Positions 22,417-33,316 of a stretch of DNA of 64,000 bases are shown one piece after another. A program made the position numbers and the translations under genes. This DNA is from Billgrantia kenyensis (lineage in GTDB: Bacteria > Pseudomonadota > Gammaproteobacteria > Pseudomonadales > Halomonadaceae), in contig NZ_JACEFT010000012.1 in assembly GCF_013697085.1 (NCBI RefSeq), forward strand, positions 1-64,000, in the 5' to 3' direction. A model generated the notes under the pieces. It ran no database searches, was not told where the DNA came from, and saw only the letters and a program-made list of their open reading frames with translations. Each line of letters opens with the position of its first letter. Positions within the stretch are counted from its first letter, which is position 1.

Positions 22417-25400
22417 ATGCAATACGAGACGATCGAAGTGGGCCGGCAGGAGATTCTCAAGCAGCTGCGCGAACGCCTGGACAGCCGACTCGACAAGGTG
22501 CGGGCAGATGAGGTGGAGGCCTTCGCCCGCCATTTCTATGCCACGGTACCGATGGAGGACCTGGTTGGCAGGCGGCTGGACGACCTGTACGGCGCCACCC
22601 TCTCAGTGTGGCATTTCATTCAGCACTTCGATCACGCCTCGCCCAAGGTGCGTGTCTTCAACCCCGACTTCGAAGAGCACGGCTGGCAGTCCTCCCACAC
22701 TTTCGTCGCCGTGTTGCACGAGGACATGCCCTTCCTGGTCGATTCGGTACGCATCGAGTTGAACCGCCGCGGCCTGACCGTGCACGCGATCCACAACGCC
22801 GTGCTGGCAGTGGAGCGCAACCGCTCCCATACCCTGCAGCAGGTCACCTCGCCGCGCGAGGAGAATGCGCCGGAGAGCCGCGAGTCGCTCATCGCCATCG
22901 AGATCGACCGCCACTCCAGCCCCGAGGTGCTGGCCGAGATCGAGCAGTCGCTGCATGAGGTGCTGGGCGACGTGCGCATCGCGGTGAATGACTACGAGCC
23001 CATGTGCGAGCGCGTGACCGAGGCGCTCGCCGAACTCAAGGCGAGTCGCCCCGAACAGGTCGACGCCGGCGACCATGAGGAAGCGATTGCCTTTCTCGAG
23101 TGGGTCAGGCGCGACAACTTCACCTTCCTCGGCTACGACGCCTACACCATCGAGACCGGCGCCGAAGGCGACCGGCTGGTGCGCGACGAGGCGAGCAAGC
23201 TGGGCGTGTTCCGCCTCGATCTGCCGCGCTATCAGGAGCGCATTCGCACCGAGCTCGGCATCGAGAACAATCGCTTCGTGCTGGTGCCCCAGCTGCTCTC
23301 CTTCGCCAAGAGCTCGCATCACGCCCGTGTCCACCGGCCGACGTACCCGGACTATATTTCCATCGACCGCTACGATGAGCAGGGGCGGGTGATCGGCGAG
23401 CACCGCTTCCTTGGCCTGTTCACCGCCAGCGTCTACAACGAGTCGCCGCGCAACATTCCGCTGCTGCGGCGCAAGCTCAAGGCGGTAATGGACATTGCCG
23501 GCTTCAATCCCAAGGGGCACAACGGCAAGCAGCTGCTGCAGATCCTCGAGGTCTATCCACGCGACGACCTGTTCCAGATCGATACCGAGGAGCTGGCCCG
23601 CACCTCACTCGGCATCCTCGACATACGCGAGCGGCGCCGAGTGCGCTTGTTCATTCGTACGGACCACTCCGGGCGCTTCCACTCGTGCCTGGTGTTCGTG
23701 CCGCGGGATGTCTTCTCCACCGACCTGCGGGTGCGCATCCAGAACATGCTGTGCGAGGAGCTCGACGCCACCTTCGGCGACTTCAATACCTACCTCTCGG
23801 AGTCGATCCTCGCTCGCATCCAGTTCATCCTGCGCTTTCGCGGCGATGCCCCTCCCCGTGAGATCAATCTCAAGCGACTCGAGGCCAAGGTGGCCGAGCT
23901 GGCGCGCAGCTGGCGCGACGAGCTGCACGAGGCGCTGGTCGAGGGCTTCGGCGAGGAGCGGGCCAACCTGCTGATGGATCGCTTCCGCGATGCTTTCCCG
24001 GCCAGCTACCGCGACGACTTCGGCTCGCGTACCGCAGTGTTCGACCTGCAGCACCTGGCCGACCTCGATGCCGGCGAGCCGCTGGCGCTGACGCTCTACC
24101 GGCTGGTCGAAGAGGAGGGCAGCGGGGTCAACCTGAAACTGTTCCAGCGTGATCGCACCATCCCGCTCTCCGATGTGCTGCCGGTGATGGAGAACCTGGG
24201 ACTGCGTGTCATCGGCGAGCGGCCCTACGAAATCATCACCCCCGAAGTGCGCTACTGGCTGCATGACTTCGACCTCGAGCATCACACCAGCACCGAGGTG
24301 AGCCTGCAGAAGATGCGTGAGCCCTTTATCGAGGCGTTCAAGCGCATCTGGGTAGGAGAGGCGGAAAATGACGGCTTCAATCGCCTGGTCATCGCCGCCA
24401 ACCTGGACTGGCGAGAAGTCGCCATGCTGCGTGCCTATGCCCGCTACCTGAAGCAGATCCGCTTCGGCATGTCGCAGGACTATATCGCTTCCGCCCTGAC
24501 CAGTTACCCGGAGATCACCCGCGAGCTGGTGACCCTGTTCCGGCTGCGCTTCGACCCGGCGCACCGTCCCGACGAGGAGGAGACGGGAGCCTGCCTCGAC
24601 CGCATCCACCGGCACCTCGACGGCGTTGCAAGTCTCAACGACGATCAGCTGCTGCGCCGCTTCATGGAGATGATCCAGGCCACGCTGCGCACCAACTACT
24701 ACCAGCGCGGTGCCGACGGCAACTTCAAGGACTACATTGCCTACAAGCTCGACCCCAAGCGTATCACCGGGATGCCCAAGCCGCGTCCGGCCTTCGAGAT
24801 CTTCGTCTGCTCGCCGCGGGTCGAGGGTGTCCACCTGCGCGGCGGCAAGGTCGCTCGCGGTGGGCTGCGCTGGTCGGACCGTCAGGAGGATTTCCGCACC
24901 GAGGTGCTGGGGCTGGTCAAGGCGCAGCAGGTCAAGAATGCGGTCATCGTGCCGGTCGGCGCCAAGGGCGGCTTCGTCTGCAAGCGCTTGCCCGAGGGCG
25001 GAGACCGAGATGCGCTTCAGCAGGAGGGCATCGCCTGCTACAAGACCTTCATCCGGGCGCTGCTCGACGTCACCGACAACCTGGTCGGCGGCGAGGTGGT
25101 ACCGCCCAGAGAGGTGGTGCGCCACGATGACGACGACGCCTACCTAGTGGTGGCTGCCGACAAGGGCACCGCCACCTTCTCCGACATTGCCAACGAGATC
25201 TCCGCGGAGTACGGCCACTGGCTGGGCGACGCCTTCGCCTCCGGCGGGGCCAACGGCTACGACCACAAGAAGATGGGCATCACCGCCCGTGGCGCCTGGG
25301 AATCGGTGAAGCGCCACTTCCGTAACCTGGGCCTCAACACCCAGGAGGAGGAGTTCAGCGTGGTCGGCATCGGCGACATGGGGGGCGACGTGTTCGGCAA

Positions 25401-27258
25401 CGGCATGCTGCTCTCCGACAAGATTCGCCTGGTGGGGGCCTTCAATCACCTGCATATCTTTGTCGATCCGGCGCCCGATGCGGCAGCCACCTTTGCCGAA
25501 CGCCAGCGCCTGTTCCAGCTGCCGCGCTCGAGCTGGGAGGATTTCGATGCGTCGCTGATCTCGGAAGGTGGCGGGGTGTTCAAGCGCAGCGCCAAGTCGA
25601 TCTCGATCTCACCGCAGATGAAAGAAGCTTTCGGTATCGAGGAGGACCGTCTGTCGCCCAACGAGCTCATTCGCGCCATGCTCAAGGCGAAGATCGACCT
25701 GCTGTGGAACGGTGGGATCGGCACCTACGTCAAGGGCAGTGCCGAGACCGATGCCATGGTCGGCGACAAGGCCAACGATGCGCTGCGTATCAATGGCGGA
25801 GAGCTCAACTGCCGGGTGGTCGGCGAGGGCGGCAACCTGGGCCTGACCCAGCGTGGCCGAATGGAGGCCGCTGCCAAGGGCGTGCTGGTCAATACCGACT
25901 TCATCGACAATGCCGGCGGGGTCAACTGCTCCGACCATGAAGTCAACATCAAGATCCTCATCGATGAAGTGGTCAAGCGCGGCGACATGACCGAAAAGCA
26001 GCGCAACCAGCTGCTGGCCGAGATGACCGAGGAGGTGGCTGACCTGGTCATTCTCGACAACTACCGCCAGACCCAGGCGCTGGATATCTCGTCGCTCTTC
26101 TCACGCCGAGGCATCGACCCGTACCGGCGCTTTATCAGCGAGCTGGAGGCCGCCGGACAGCTTGACCGTGAACTCGAGTTCCTGCCTGCCGACGAGGAGC
26201 TCCTGGAGCGGGCGGGCAGCGACCAGGGAATGACCCACCCGGAGCTGTCGGTGCTCATCTCCTACTCCAAGAGCGTGTTGAAGGGAGACGTGCTGGCCTC
26301 CGACGTGCCCGACGATCCTTATATCCAGCAGTACGTGGAGCGGATCTTCCCGCGAGTGCTGGTCGAGCGTTTCCGCAATGAGATGTACGATCATCGTCTC
26401 AAGCGCGAGATCGTCACCACCCAGGTGGCCAACGACTTGGTCGATCACATGGGCATCGTCTTCGTCCGCTTGTTGATCGACTCCACCGGAGCCAGCCCGG
26501 CCGACATCGCCCGCGCCTACATCATTGCCCGCGAGAGCTTCCAGCTCTCGAGCCTGTGGGAGCGCATCGAAGCACTGGACAACCAGGTCCCCAGCCAGGT
26601 GCAGTACGCCATGATGATGGACCTGATCCGGCTGATCCGGCGTACTACCCGCTGGTTCCTGCGCCAGCGGCTGGGCCTCTCCACTCGTGATGCCATCGAG
26701 TATTTCGCGCCCCGCGTCGCCCAGCTGCAGGAGAGTATCGGCGAGCTGCTGCGCGGAGAGGAGCGCGAGCGCTGGGAGCACAAGCGCAGTGAGCTGCTCG
26801 ATGCCGGCGTTCCCGAGGAGCTGGCTGCCACGGTGGCCGCTTCGGGCAGCCTCTACGGTGCGCTGGGCATCATCCAGGCGGCTCGCCAGGCCGACGAGAA
26901 GCCGCAGCGCGTGGCTGAGGTCTTCTTCGAGATCGGCGATCGCCTGGAACTGCCCTGGATGCTCCAGCAGGTCAGTCAACTGCACGTGCGCGACAGCTGG
27001 CAGGCGCAGGCCCGCGAGACCTTCCGCGACGACATCGATCGCCAGCAGCTGGCGCTGACCGTCAGCGTGCTCAAGACCGAGGATGGGCGTGAATCCGTCG
27101 AGCGGGTCGATACCTGGCTGGCCGCGCACTCCTCGCTGCATGAGCGCTGGTGCCGCTTGATTGCCGAGGTGCGCGGCGGCAGCCAGGCAAGTTTCCCGCT
27201 CTTTGCCGTGGCAGTACGCGAGCTGGTCGACCTGGCGGAGAGCAACGGCGAAGCCTGA
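22417..27258 (+). CDS. gdhB: NAD-specific glutamate dehydrogenase, large (GDH-180) type
   Basis: A 1613-residue catabolic glutamate dehydrogenase producing 2-oxoglutarate and ammonium from glutamate with NAD. The family (Pseudomonas GdhB, Streptomyces GDH-180) has about 1600 residues. N-terminal ACT-like regulatory modules include [19 protein letters not shown]. The catalytic core has [19 protein letters not shown] and [15 protein letters not shown], followed by [18 protein letters not shown] in the nucleotide-binding domain. The C-terminal helical domain is complete. The gene stands alone with its own terminator. It can drain amino groups collected by the aminotransferases elsewhere in the window. 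Confidence 0.96.
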   Translation: MQYETIEVGRQEILKQLRERLDSRLDKVRADEVEAFARHFYATVPMEDLVGRRLDDLYGATLSVWHFIQHFDHASPKVRVFNPDFEEHGWQSSHTFVAVLHEDMPFLVDSVRIELNRRGLTVHAIHNAVLAVERNRSHTLQQVTSPREENAPESRESLIAIEIDRHSSPEVLAEIEQSLHEVLGDVRIAVNDYEPMCERVTEALAELKASRPEQVDAGDHEEAIAFLEWVRRDNFTFLGYDAYTIETGAEGDRLVRDEASKLGVFRLDLPRYQERIRTELGIENNRFVLVPQLLSFAKSSHHARVHRPTYPDYISIDRYDEQGRVIGEHRFLGLFTASVYNESPRNIPLLRRKLKAVMDIAGFNPKGHNGKQLLQILEVYPRDDLFQIDTEELARTSLGILDIRERRRVRLFIRTDHSGRFHSCLVFVPRDVFSTDLRVRIQNMLCEELDATFGDFNTYLSESILARIQFILRFRGDAPPREINLKRLEAKVAELARSWRDELHEALVEGFGEERANLLMDRFRDAFPASYRDDFGSRTAVFDLQHLADLDAGEPLALTLYRLVEEEGSGVNLKLFQRDRTIPLSDVLPVMENLGLRVIGERPYEIITPEVRYWLHDFDLEHHTSTEVSLQKMREPFIEAFKRIWVGEAENDGFNRLVIAANLDWREVAMLRAYARYLKQIRFGMSQDYIASALTSYPEITRELVTLFRLRFDPAHRPDEEETGACLDRIHRHLDGVASLNDDQLLRRFMEMIQATLRTNYYQRGADGNFKDYIAYKLDPKRITGMPKPRPAFEIFVCSPRVEGVHLRGGKVARGGLRWSDRQEDFRTEVLGLVKAQQVKNAVIVPVGAKGGFVCKRLPEGGDRDALQQEGIACYKTFIRALLDVTDNLVGGEVVPPREVVRHDDDDAYLVVAADKGTATFSDIANEISAEYGHWLGDAFASGGANGYDHKKMGITARGAWESVKRHFRNLGLNTQEEEFSVVGIGDMGGDVFGNGMLLSDKIRLVGAFNHLHIFVDPAPDAAATFAERQRLFQLPRSSWEDFDASLISEGGGVFKRSAKSISISPQMKEAFGIEEDRLSPNELIRAMLKAKIDLLWNGGIGTYVKGSAETDAMVGDKANDALRINGGELNCRVVGEGGNLGLTQRGRMEAAAKGVLVNTDFIDNAGGVNCSDHEVNIKILIDEVVKRGDMTEKQRNQLLAEMTEEVADLVILDNYRQTQALDISSLFSRRGIDPYRRFISELEAAGQLDRELEFLPADEELLERAGSDQGMTHPELSVLISYSKSVLKGDVLASDVPDDPYIQQYVERIFPRVLVERFRNEMYDHRLKREIVTTQVANDLVDHMGIVFVRLLIDSTGASPADIARAYIIARESFQLSSLWERIEALDNQVPSQVQYAMMMDLIRLIRRTTRWFLRQRLGLSTRDAIEYFAPRVAQLQESIGELLRGEERERWEHKRSELLDAGVPEELAATVAASGSLYGALGIIQAARQADEKPQRVAEVFFEIGDRLELPWMLQQVSQLHVRDSWQAQARETFRDDIDRQQLALTVSVLKTEDGRESVERVDTWLAAHSSLHERWCRLIAEVRGGSQASFPLFAVAVRELVDLAESNGEA

Positions 27259-27279
27259 TTGCCTGCTGCTCTCACATGC

Positions 27280-27305
27280 GCACCCCGCCTACCCTGGCGG
27301 GGTGC
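27280..27305 (+). terminator. Hairpin after gdhB
   Basis: GCACCCCGCC and GGCGGGGTGC form a perfect 10-bp stem with a 6-base loop; the following bases GTCGTCTTG contain no proper U-run, so it may be Rho-assisted. Confidence 0.65.
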
Positions 27306-27326
27306 GTCGTCTTGAGCACGCAGCGC

Positions 27327-27335
27327 TGCTATAAT
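27327..27335 (+). promoter_or_regulatory. Extended -10 promoter of pyrD
   Basis: TGCTATAAT is a perfect -10 hexamer with an extended TG, 48 bases before the pyrD ATG. No -35 at correct spacing is evident. Confidence 0.6.
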
Positions 27336-27383
27336 CTCGCCCGCCTCGCCACTTGCTCCTCTTCCCCCTTGCCTGGAGATGCC

Positions 27384-28406
27384 ATGTACGCGCTTGCTCG
27401 CTCGATCCTGTTTCGCCTCGATGCCGAAACCGCCCACGGCCGCGCGCTTGGCGCACTGGACCTGGCGCATCGACTGCGGCTGACGGGGCTGCTGGCAGGT
27501 GCGCGTGTCGACGACCCGGTGGAGTTGATGGGCCTGCGCTTCCCCAATCGGGTGGGGCTGGCTGCGGGGCTGGACAAGAATGCCGATCATCTCGATGCGC
27601 TGGGCGCGCTCGGCTTCGGCTTCGTCGAGGTCGGCACCGTCACGCCCAAGCCCCAGGATGGCAACCCCAAGCCGCGTCTGTTTCGTCTGCCCGAGGGTGG
27701 CGCGATCATCAATCGCATGGGCTTCAACAATGCCGGGGTGGACCACCTGGTGGCGCGGGTCAAGGCATCGCGCTACGACGGGGTGATCGGTATCAACATC
27801 GGCAAGAACCTCACCACGCCGGTGGAGCGCGCGGTGGATGACTACCTGGTCTGCCTGGAGAAGGTGCACGCTCATGCGCACTACGTGACGGTCAACATCT
27901 CCTCGCCCAATACGCCGGGGCTGCGTAGCCTGCAGTTTGGCGAGCAGCTCGACGCCCTGTTAGGCTCGCTGCGCGATGCGGGCAGTCGCCTGGATCAGGC
28001 GGCTGGCCGGCGGGTGCCGCTGGCGGTCAAGATCGCCCCTGACATGAGCGATGACGAGGTAGGCCTGGTGGCGGGCAGCATTGCCCGGTGCGGCATCGAT
28101 GCCGTAATCGCGACCAACACGACGATTTCGCGTGAGGCGGTGGCTGGCCTTCCCCATGCCGACGAGCAGGGTGGCCTGTCGGGGCGGCCGGTGTTCGAGG
28201 CTTCCAACCGGGTCATTCGCGAGTTGCGTCGGCATCTGCCCAAGCTGCCGATCATCGGCGTGGGCGGCATTGACAGCGGCGAGGCGGCCACGGCCAAGCT
28301 GGAGGCCGGCGCCGACCTGGTGCAGCTCTACTCGGGGTTCATCTATCGCGGCCCGGCCCTGGTGGGGGAGTGTGCCCGGGCGCTCAAGGCCGCCGGGCAG
28401 CGCTGA
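27384..28406 (+). CDS. pyrD: Dihydroorotate dehydrogenase (quinone), class 2
   Basis: A 340-residue FMN enzyme of pyrimidine synthesis that passes electrons to the membrane quinone pool. The N-terminal helix [19 protein letters not shown] is the class 2 membrane-binding segment. [15 protein letters not shown] and [10 protein letters not shown] bind FMN, and the catalytic serine is in [15 protein letters not shown] and YSGFIYRGP at the C-terminus complete the barrel. TGGAGA precedes the ATG at 27384. rmf lies convergent behind it, the usual gammaproteobacterial arrangement. Confidence 0.97.
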   Translation: MYALARSILFRLDAETAHGRALGALDLAHRLRLTGLLAGARVDDPVELMGLRFPNRVGLAAGLDKNADHLDALGALGFGFVEVGTVTPKPQDGNPKPRLFRLPEGGAIINRMGFNNAGVDHLVARVKASRYDGVIGINIGKNLTTPVERAVDDYLVCLEKVHAHAHYVTVNISSPNTPGLRSLQFGEQLDALLGSLRDAGSRLDQAAGRRVPLAVKIAPDMSDDEVGLVAGSIARCGIDAVIATNTTISREAVAGLPHADEQGGLSGRPVFEASNRVIRELRRHLPKLPIIGVGGIDSGEAATAKLEAGADLVQLYSGFIYRGPALVGECARALKAAGQR

Positions 28407-28444
28407 TGTGGCTTGCTCACGTGCAGGTTTCGCGGGGGCAAACT

Positions 28445-28471
28445 AAGAAAGCCCGTGCAAGGCACGGGCTT
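28445..28471 (-). terminator. Terminator of rmf (possibly also pyrD)
   Basis: AAGCCCGTGC (28449-28458) pairs with GCACGGGCTT (28462-28471). On the minus strand the stem is followed by a T-rich run (TTTCTTAGTTT), so it mainly serves rmf. Confidence 0.8.
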
Positions 28472-28527
28472 AGCTTGGCTTCGCCACTCCGATGTTGGCG
28501 AAGGGACGACAGGTTGGTGGGAAAGGG

Positions 28528-28734
28528 TTACAGCACCATCGGGTTCTTGTGAATGCCGGAGACGCCGGTCATGCCGGCCCACTGGTCACCTCGGCCTTCA
28601 CGCCAACCACTCATCCAATATTCACGTATGTTGACATCCTGACTGGGACAGTCGTCGCGGGAGCGCCCGGAAATACCGGCCTTGTAGCCATGGAGATAGG
28701 CGCGTTGGTAGCGATCACGTTTCTGTCTTTTCAT
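28528..28734 (-). CDS. rmf: Ribosome modulation factor
   Basis: A 68-residue basic protein that dimerises 70S ribosomes into inactive 100S particles in stationary phase. It begins MKRQKRDRYQRAYLHGYKAG and contains GRSRDDCP and REYWMSGWREGR, typical of Rmf (E. coli 55 residues); the tail after GWREGR is longer. It lies between pyrD and rlmKL. AGAGGT stands a few bases before the start on the minus strand. In E. coli it is controlled by ppGpp; whether this applies here is inference. Confidence 0.94.
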   Translation of the reverse strand: MKRQKRDRYQRAYLHGYKAGISGRSRDDCPSQDVNIREYWMSGWREGRGDQWAGMTGVSGIHKNPMVL

Positions 28735-28946
28735 CGGATGACCTCTTGTAAAGGTACCAATTTGGAGCGCGCGACATGCACGCTCCGGCGTTCCACCGAT
28801 CGCCTAGCCGTTAATCAGTCCCTTAACGACGGCAGAGCGAGGTCATGCGGGTTCAGTCGAGGCCCGCTTAGTGTACGCATGCGTCTTTTCTGGTAGCTAC
28901 CATGTCTAGTCTTAGCCCATTATGGGGGCGATTGTCGACCTATGTT

Positions 28947-28975
28947 TTGTCATAAGACAGAGACCAAATTGTAAT
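28947..28975 (+). promoter_or_regulatory. Sigma-70 promoter of rlmKL
   Basis: TTGTCA (28947-28952) and TGTAAT (28970-28975) are separated by exactly 17 bases, about 40 bases upstream of the rlmKL ATG. The remaining spacer to rmf (28735-28946) must hold the rmf promoter on the other strand; I do not see an obvious one. Confidence 0.65.
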
Positions 28976-29014
28976 GATTGGAATATGCCCGGCCGAAGGG
29001 GGCGGGAACATCGC

Positions 29015-31216
29015 ATGAGTGAGTCTTCGCAACAGGTAACACACCTCTTCCTGGCCACCTGTCCCAAGGGACTTGAGGAACTGCTCGCCGACGAATTGCG
29101 CAGCCTGGGCGCCGAGCCGCACAAGACGACAGTTGCCGGCGTGCACTTTCGCGCTGACCTCGAAGCCGCCTATCGTGCCTGCCTGTGGTCGCGTCTGGCC
29201 AACCGCATCGTGCTCTGTCTGCTGCGGGAGGAGGGCAACGAGAAGCCCGAGTCGTTGCATCGCGCGGTGGCCGGGGTCGACTGGGGGCGCCACCTGCGGC
29301 CGGGGGCGACGCTGGCGGTGGACTTCCACGGGCGCAGCGACCAGATACGCCATACCCGCTTCGGAGCCCAGACGGTCAAGGATGGGGTGGTCGATGCACT
29401 GCAGGCGCAGGGGCGGCCGCGCCCCGACGTCGACCTGCAGCGCCCCGACCTGCGCCTCTATGCCCACTTGCACCGGGGCCGGCTGACGCTAGGTATCGAC
29501 CTCTCGGGTGAGAGCCTGCACCGGCGCGGCTACCGGCGCGACGTGGGCCATGCTCCACTGAAGGAGAACCTGGCCGCGGCGCTGCTGATTCGGGCGGGCT
29601 GGCCCCAGCGGCTGCGCGACGGCGAGGCGCTGGTCGATCCGCTGTGCGGGGCCGGTACGCTGCTGATCGAGGCTGCCTTGATGGCGGCTGATATGGCGCC
29701 CAACCTCAGCCGGGTACGCTTCGGCTTTCACGGCTGGGCGCAGCACGACGAGACGCTCTGGGCCGAGCTCAAGCGCGAGGCCGAGGCCCGCGCCAGCATT
29801 GGCCGCAAGCGCTGTCGTAACCGTTTGTTTGGTTTCGACCAGAGCCCGCCGGCGCTGGCTGCGGCGAAGTCCAATGCCATGCGCGCCGGTATCCCGGCGC
29901 TGATCTCCTTGCATGGCGCTTCCCTTGCCGCACTGGAGCGTCCGGACGATCTTGGCGTGGAGACGCGCGGGCTGGTCATCACCAACCCGCCATACGGCGA
30001 ACGGCTGGGAGAGCTGCCGGAACTCGTCACCCTCTACCGTGAGCTGGGCGAGGGGGTGCGCCGCGCCTTTCCAGGTTGGCGCATGGCCGTATTCACCGCC
30101 AACCCTGACCTCGGTCACCGTATCGGGCTACGGGCCGACAAGCAGTATTCGCTGAAGAATGGCCCGCTGGAAGCCAAGCTGCTGCTGATGGACGTGCCTG
30201 ACGAGGCGCGAGCTGGGGCTGAGCGAGCCGCAGTCCCAGCCAAGGCTTCTCGCAGTGAAGGTGGCCAGATGTTTGCCAATCGTCTGGAGAAGAACCGCAA
30301 GCGACTGAAGAAGTGGCTAAAGCAGTCAGGCGAGAGCTGCTATCGGCTTTACGATGCCGACATGCCGGAGTACGCCCTGGCGGTGGACGTCTACGACGGC
30401 CGGGTCCACGTGCAGGAGTACGCGCCGCCGCGTTCGGTAAACCCTGCCCAGGCCCAGAAGCGGCTCTATGATGCGCTGCAGGTGATTCCCGAGGTGCTCG
30501 ACGTCGAGCCAGCCCAGGTGGTAGTCAAGCGCCGCGAGAAGCAGAGTGGCAAGGAGCAGTACCGCAAGCAGGCCAGCAGCGGGGAGCGCTTTCAGGTCAG
30601 CGAGGGGCGCGCGCGACTATGGGTCAACCTGCGCGACTATCTCGATACCGGCCTGTTCCTCGACCACCGTCCGGTGCGACGCATGCTGGGGGAAATGGCC
30701 GCCGGCAAGCGCTTTCTCAACCTGTTCTGCTACACCGCCGCGGCTACGGTTCAGGCAGCGCTGGGCAGCGAGCAAGCGGGTGGCGCCAGCGACAGCGTCA
30801 GCGTGGACCTCTCCAATACCTACCTGGAGTGGGCCCGCGACAACTTTGCCTTGAACGGGCTCGATCCGGCCCGGCACCGGGTGGTCCGCGACGACTGCCT
30901 GCGCTGGCTGGAAACCGCCAAGGCCGAGTTCGATCTCATCTTCCTCGATCCTCCCACCTTCTCCAATTCCAAGAAGATGGAGGGCACCCTGGACGTTCAG
31001 CGCGACCACGGACAGCTGATCACGCTGGCCATGGCCCGGCTGGCGCCGGGGGGAACGCTGGTATTTTCCAACAACCAGCGCCGTTTCCGGCTTGACGATG
31101 AGCTGGCGCAGCGCTTCGACGTGGATGACATCTCGTCGCGTACCTTCGATCCCGATTTCCAGCGTCGGCCGGACATCCATCATGTGTTCCTGATTCGCCA
31201 CCGGGAGGCCGAATGA
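29015..31216 (+). CDS. rlmKL: Bifunctional 23S rRNA methyltransferase RlmKL
   Basis: A 733-residue fusion of two rRNA methyltransferases. The N-terminal RlmL half has a THUMP domain and the NPPY motif in ITNPPYGERLG and makes m2G2445. The C-terminal RlmK half, with FLDHRPVRRMLGEMA, LNLFCYTAAATVQAAL and DPPTFSNSKKMEGTLDVQ, makes m7G2069. The length fits E. coli RlmKL (702). The ATG at 29015 gives the N-terminus MSESSQQVTHLFLATCPKG. The next gene overlaps its stop by four bases. Confidence 0.96.
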   Translation: MSESSQQVTHLFLATCPKGLEELLADELRSLGAEPHKTTVAGVHFRADLEAAYRACLWSRLANRIVLCLLREEGNEKPESLHRAVAGVDWGRHLRPGATLAVDFHGRSDQIRHTRFGAQTVKDGVVDALQAQGRPRPDVDLQRPDLRLYAHLHRGRLTLGIDLSGESLHRRGYRRDVGHAPLKENLAAALLIRAGWPQRLRDGEALVDPLCGAGTLLIEAALMAADMAPNLSRVRFGFHGWAQHDETLWAELKREAEARASIGRKRCRNRLFGFDQSPPALAAAKSNAMRAGIPALISLHGASLAALERPDDLGVETRGLVITNPPYGERLGELPELVTLYRELGEGVRRAFPGWRMAVFTANPDLGHRIGLRADKQYSLKNGPLEAKLLLMDVPDEARAGAERAAVPAKASRSEGGQMFANRLEKNRKRLKKWLKQSGESCYRLYDADMPEYALAVDVYDGRVHVQEYAPPRSVNPAQAQKRLYDALQVIPEVLDVEPAQVVVKRREKQSGKEQYRKQASSGERFQVSEGRARLWVNLRDYLDTGLFLDHRPVRRMLGEMAAGKRFLNLFCYTAAATVQAALGSEQAGGASDSVSVDLSNTYLEWARDNFALNGLDPARHRVVRDDCLRWLETAKAEFDLIFLDPPTFSNSKKMEGTLDVQRDHGQLITLAMARLAPGGTLVFSNNQRRFRLDDELAQRFDVDDISSRTFDPDFQRRPDIHHVFLIRHREAE

Positions 31217-31566
31217 ACCACTTGACGCTCTATACCACCCTGGGCTGTCACCTGTGTGAACAGCTCGAGGCCTTGCTGGCGCAGCTGCACCGAGGCGCCT
31301 ACCGGCTCGAGAAGGTGGAGATCAGCGAGAGTGAAGAGCTGATGGCCCGCTACGGGGTGCGTATTCCGGTGCTGACGGACGCAGCCGGCGAGGAGCTCGA
31401 CATGGGGTTCGAGCCGCCGCGCCTGGCGGCCTGGCTGGAAGCGCGCGGGTGGCTTGATAGCGCCGCCTGGCAGCGCCTGCAGAGCGGTGAGAGCACCGAG
31501 GACCAGGAGGAGCAAGTCAGCCGCATAGCGCCTGCACGGCCCGGCGGACGCCGCTACCTGGGCTAG
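31213..31566 (+). CDS. Glutaredoxin-like (DUF836) protein
   Basis: A 117-residue thioredoxin-fold protein. The redox motif is GCHLCEQ (Cys12 and Cys15), and the cis-proline is in YGVRIPVLTD. Such small proteins follow rlmKL in many gammaproteobacteria, and the ATGA overlap with rlmKL shows translational coupling. The C-terminal 30 residues are charged and unlike the family core. The reaction is likely thiol-disulfide exchange on an unknown partner. Confidence 0.85.
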   Translation: MNHLTLYTTLGCHLCEQLEALLAQLHRGAYRLEKVEISESEELMARYGVRIPVLTDAAGEELDMGFEPPRLAAWLEARGWLDSAAWQRLQSGESTEDQEEQVSRIAPARPGGRRYLG

Positions 31567-31584
31567 ACGAGGCCCGGGAAGCGC

Positions 31585-31950
31585 TCACGCATTGTCGAGC
31601 AGCGAGAGCTGGCGCACGGCGGCTTGCCCTTCCGCACTTTCGGCCTCGACCTCGAGTACCTTGTGCAGGCCGCGTGACGACAGGATGGTCGCCTCGTCGG
31701 AGAGCCACATCATGGCCTGGTCGCGATCATCGGCCAGCAGATGCTTCAGTCCACCGAACTGGGTGCCAATCTGGCCCCAGGCGCGGCTGAAGATCCAGTC
31801 GCCGAACATATCCTGATGAATATGCACCAGTACGTAGTCATGGTCACTTTCCCAGCGAACGATCACGAAGGCTCCCGCATGTCTGGCGCCGTCAACAACG
31901 GCACGAAGGATCGAGTCGCGGTATTGTAAGACATCGGGCAGGTTGAACAA
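31585..31950 (-). CDS. Small conserved protein, possibly WGR-domain-like
   Basis: A 121-residue soluble protein I do not recognise with certainty. The central part YVLVHIHQDMFGDWIFSRAW followed by GQIGTQFGG resembles the WGR fold signature (a tryptophan, then Trp-Gly-x-Ile-Gly), a nucleic-acid-binding module better known from PARP and MolR proteins. Residues after that, DQAMMWLSDEATILSSRGLHKVLEV, would be the WGR C-terminal helix. It is convergent with the glutaredoxin-like gene and divergent from pdxB with a 33-base gap. No function is proposed. Confidence 0.65.
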   Translation of the reverse strand: MFNLPDVLQYRDSILRAVVDGARHAGAFVIVRWESDHDYVLVHIHQDMFGDWIFSRAWGQIGTQFGGLKHLLADDRDQAMMWLSDEATILSSRGLHKVLEVEAESAEGQAAVRQLSLLDNA

Positions 31951-31983
31951 CCATTGCCGGGCAGCAGATATGGAGAGATGAGG

Positions 31984-33141
31984 GTGAAAATACTGGTCGA
32001 TGCCAATGTGCCCGGTGCCGAGGCGTGCTTCGGCCCGCTGGGGGAGCTGGTGAGGCTACCGGGCCGCGAGATTGACGCCGCTGCCCTGCGCGATATCGAT
32101 GCGCTGGTGATCCGATCCATCACTCGGCTCGATGCCGCGACGCTCGATACCGCCATGGCGGAGGGCTCGCCGCTGCGTTTCGTGGGCACCTGCACCATTG
32201 GCATCGACCATGTCGACCCGGCGGCATTGGCACGCCACGGCATCGCATTTGCCAGTGCACCTGGTTGCAACGCCGAGGCCGTCGTCGACTATGTGCTGAC
32301 CAGCCTGCTGACCCTGGCCGAGCGGCAGGACTGGCAACTGGTCAGTCGCCGCGTCGGCATCGTGGGTGCGGGCAACGTAGGCGGACGCCTGAGAGCGAGA
32401 CTGTCCGCCATGGGTGTCGAGTGCCTGGCGTGCGATCCGCCCAGAGCCCAGGCCGAGGGCAGCGCAGGCTACGAGTCCCTCGATACCCTGATCGAGACCT
32501 GCGACATCCTGTGCCTGCACACCCCGCTGGTAAAAAAGGGTGCCTACCCCACGCATCATCTGCTCGATGCCCGGCGTATTGCCGAATTGGCGCCAGGTAC
32601 GGTGCTGCTCAATGCCGGTCGTGGCGACTGCGTGGACGGCGCGGCCCTGCGTCAGCGTCTGGCAGGACCGGGTGATATCACCGCAGTGCTCGATGTCTGG
32701 GAGCGAGAGCCGGCAATTGACCCGGCGCTGCGTGACCTGGCCGAGATTGCCACGCCCCACATTGCCGGGTACAGCCTGGACGGTAAACTGCGCGGCACCC
32801 ATCAGGTCTATGCCGCCCTGTGCCGGTCCCTGGGGTTGCCCGCGCGGCTCGGGCTGGACGACCTGCTGCCGCCGCCGCCGGTGCCTCGAATGGTCCTGGA
32901 GAACGGGCTCGATCCCGATGAGGCGCTGAGGCTGTGTCTACGCACGGTTTACGATGTGCGTCGTGACCACGACAGCCTGCTGCGTGAAAGCCGCCGTCTC
33001 GGCATGGCCCAGGGCTTCGATACCTGCCGTGCCCACTATCCGCTGCGCCGGGAGCTGTCGACGCTGACGGTCGAGCTGGGGGCGGGGGCTCGGGAAGTGG
33101 GCCCGTGGCTGCAGGCCGCGGGGGCCAGGACAAGCAGCTAG
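31984..33141 (+). CDS. pdxB: Erythronate-4-phosphate dehydrogenase
   Basis: A 385-residue D-2-hydroxyacid dehydrogenase for the second step of pyridoxal phosphate synthesis. The start VKILVDANVPGAEACFGPLG matches the E. coli PdxB N-terminus. The NAD motif VGIVGAGNVGGRL, the catalytic Arg in LNAGRGDCVDG and the His in HIAGYSLDGKLRGT are seen. The GTG at 31984 is chosen because GGAGAG lies 6 bases before it; the ATG at 31978 touches that site. The C-terminal PdxB dimerisation domain is present. PLP made by this route supplies the aminotransferases found nearby. Confidence 0.94.
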   Translation: MKILVDANVPGAEACFGPLGELVRLPGREIDAAALRDIDALVIRSITRLDAATLDTAMAEGSPLRFVGTCTIGIDHVDPAALARHGIAFASAPGCNAEAVVDYVLTSLLTLAERQDWQLVSRRVGIVGAGNVGGRLRARLSAMGVECLACDPPRAQAEGSAGYESLDTLIETCDILCLHTPLVKKGAYPTHHLLDARRIAELAPGTVLLNAGRGDCVDGAALRQRLAGPGDITAVLDVWEREPAIDPALRDLAEIATPHIAGYSLDGKLRGTHQVYAALCRSLGLPARLGLDDLLPPPPVPRMVLENGLDPDEALRLCLRTVYDVRRDHDSLLRESRRLGMAQGFDTCRAHYPLRRELSTLTVELGAGAREVGPWLQAAGARTSS

Positions 33142-33316
33142 CTGGCTGCGGTTGGCAAGGCCCGTTGATCTAAATCAACTCAAGTCCCCTTAGCCCAGGC
33201 TTCCGACAGTTCAGCGTATTTTACTTAATGAGCCTTTGCGATACTTCTGGTCGACGCTCCAATCATGCTTCGAGATTCTCGTGCCAGACAGCTCGCGCTC
33301 CTTTGAAACCACCTCT

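Noticed and set aside
23605..25125. 506-codon open frame opposite gdhB
   Set aside because: Antisense shadow of gdhB.
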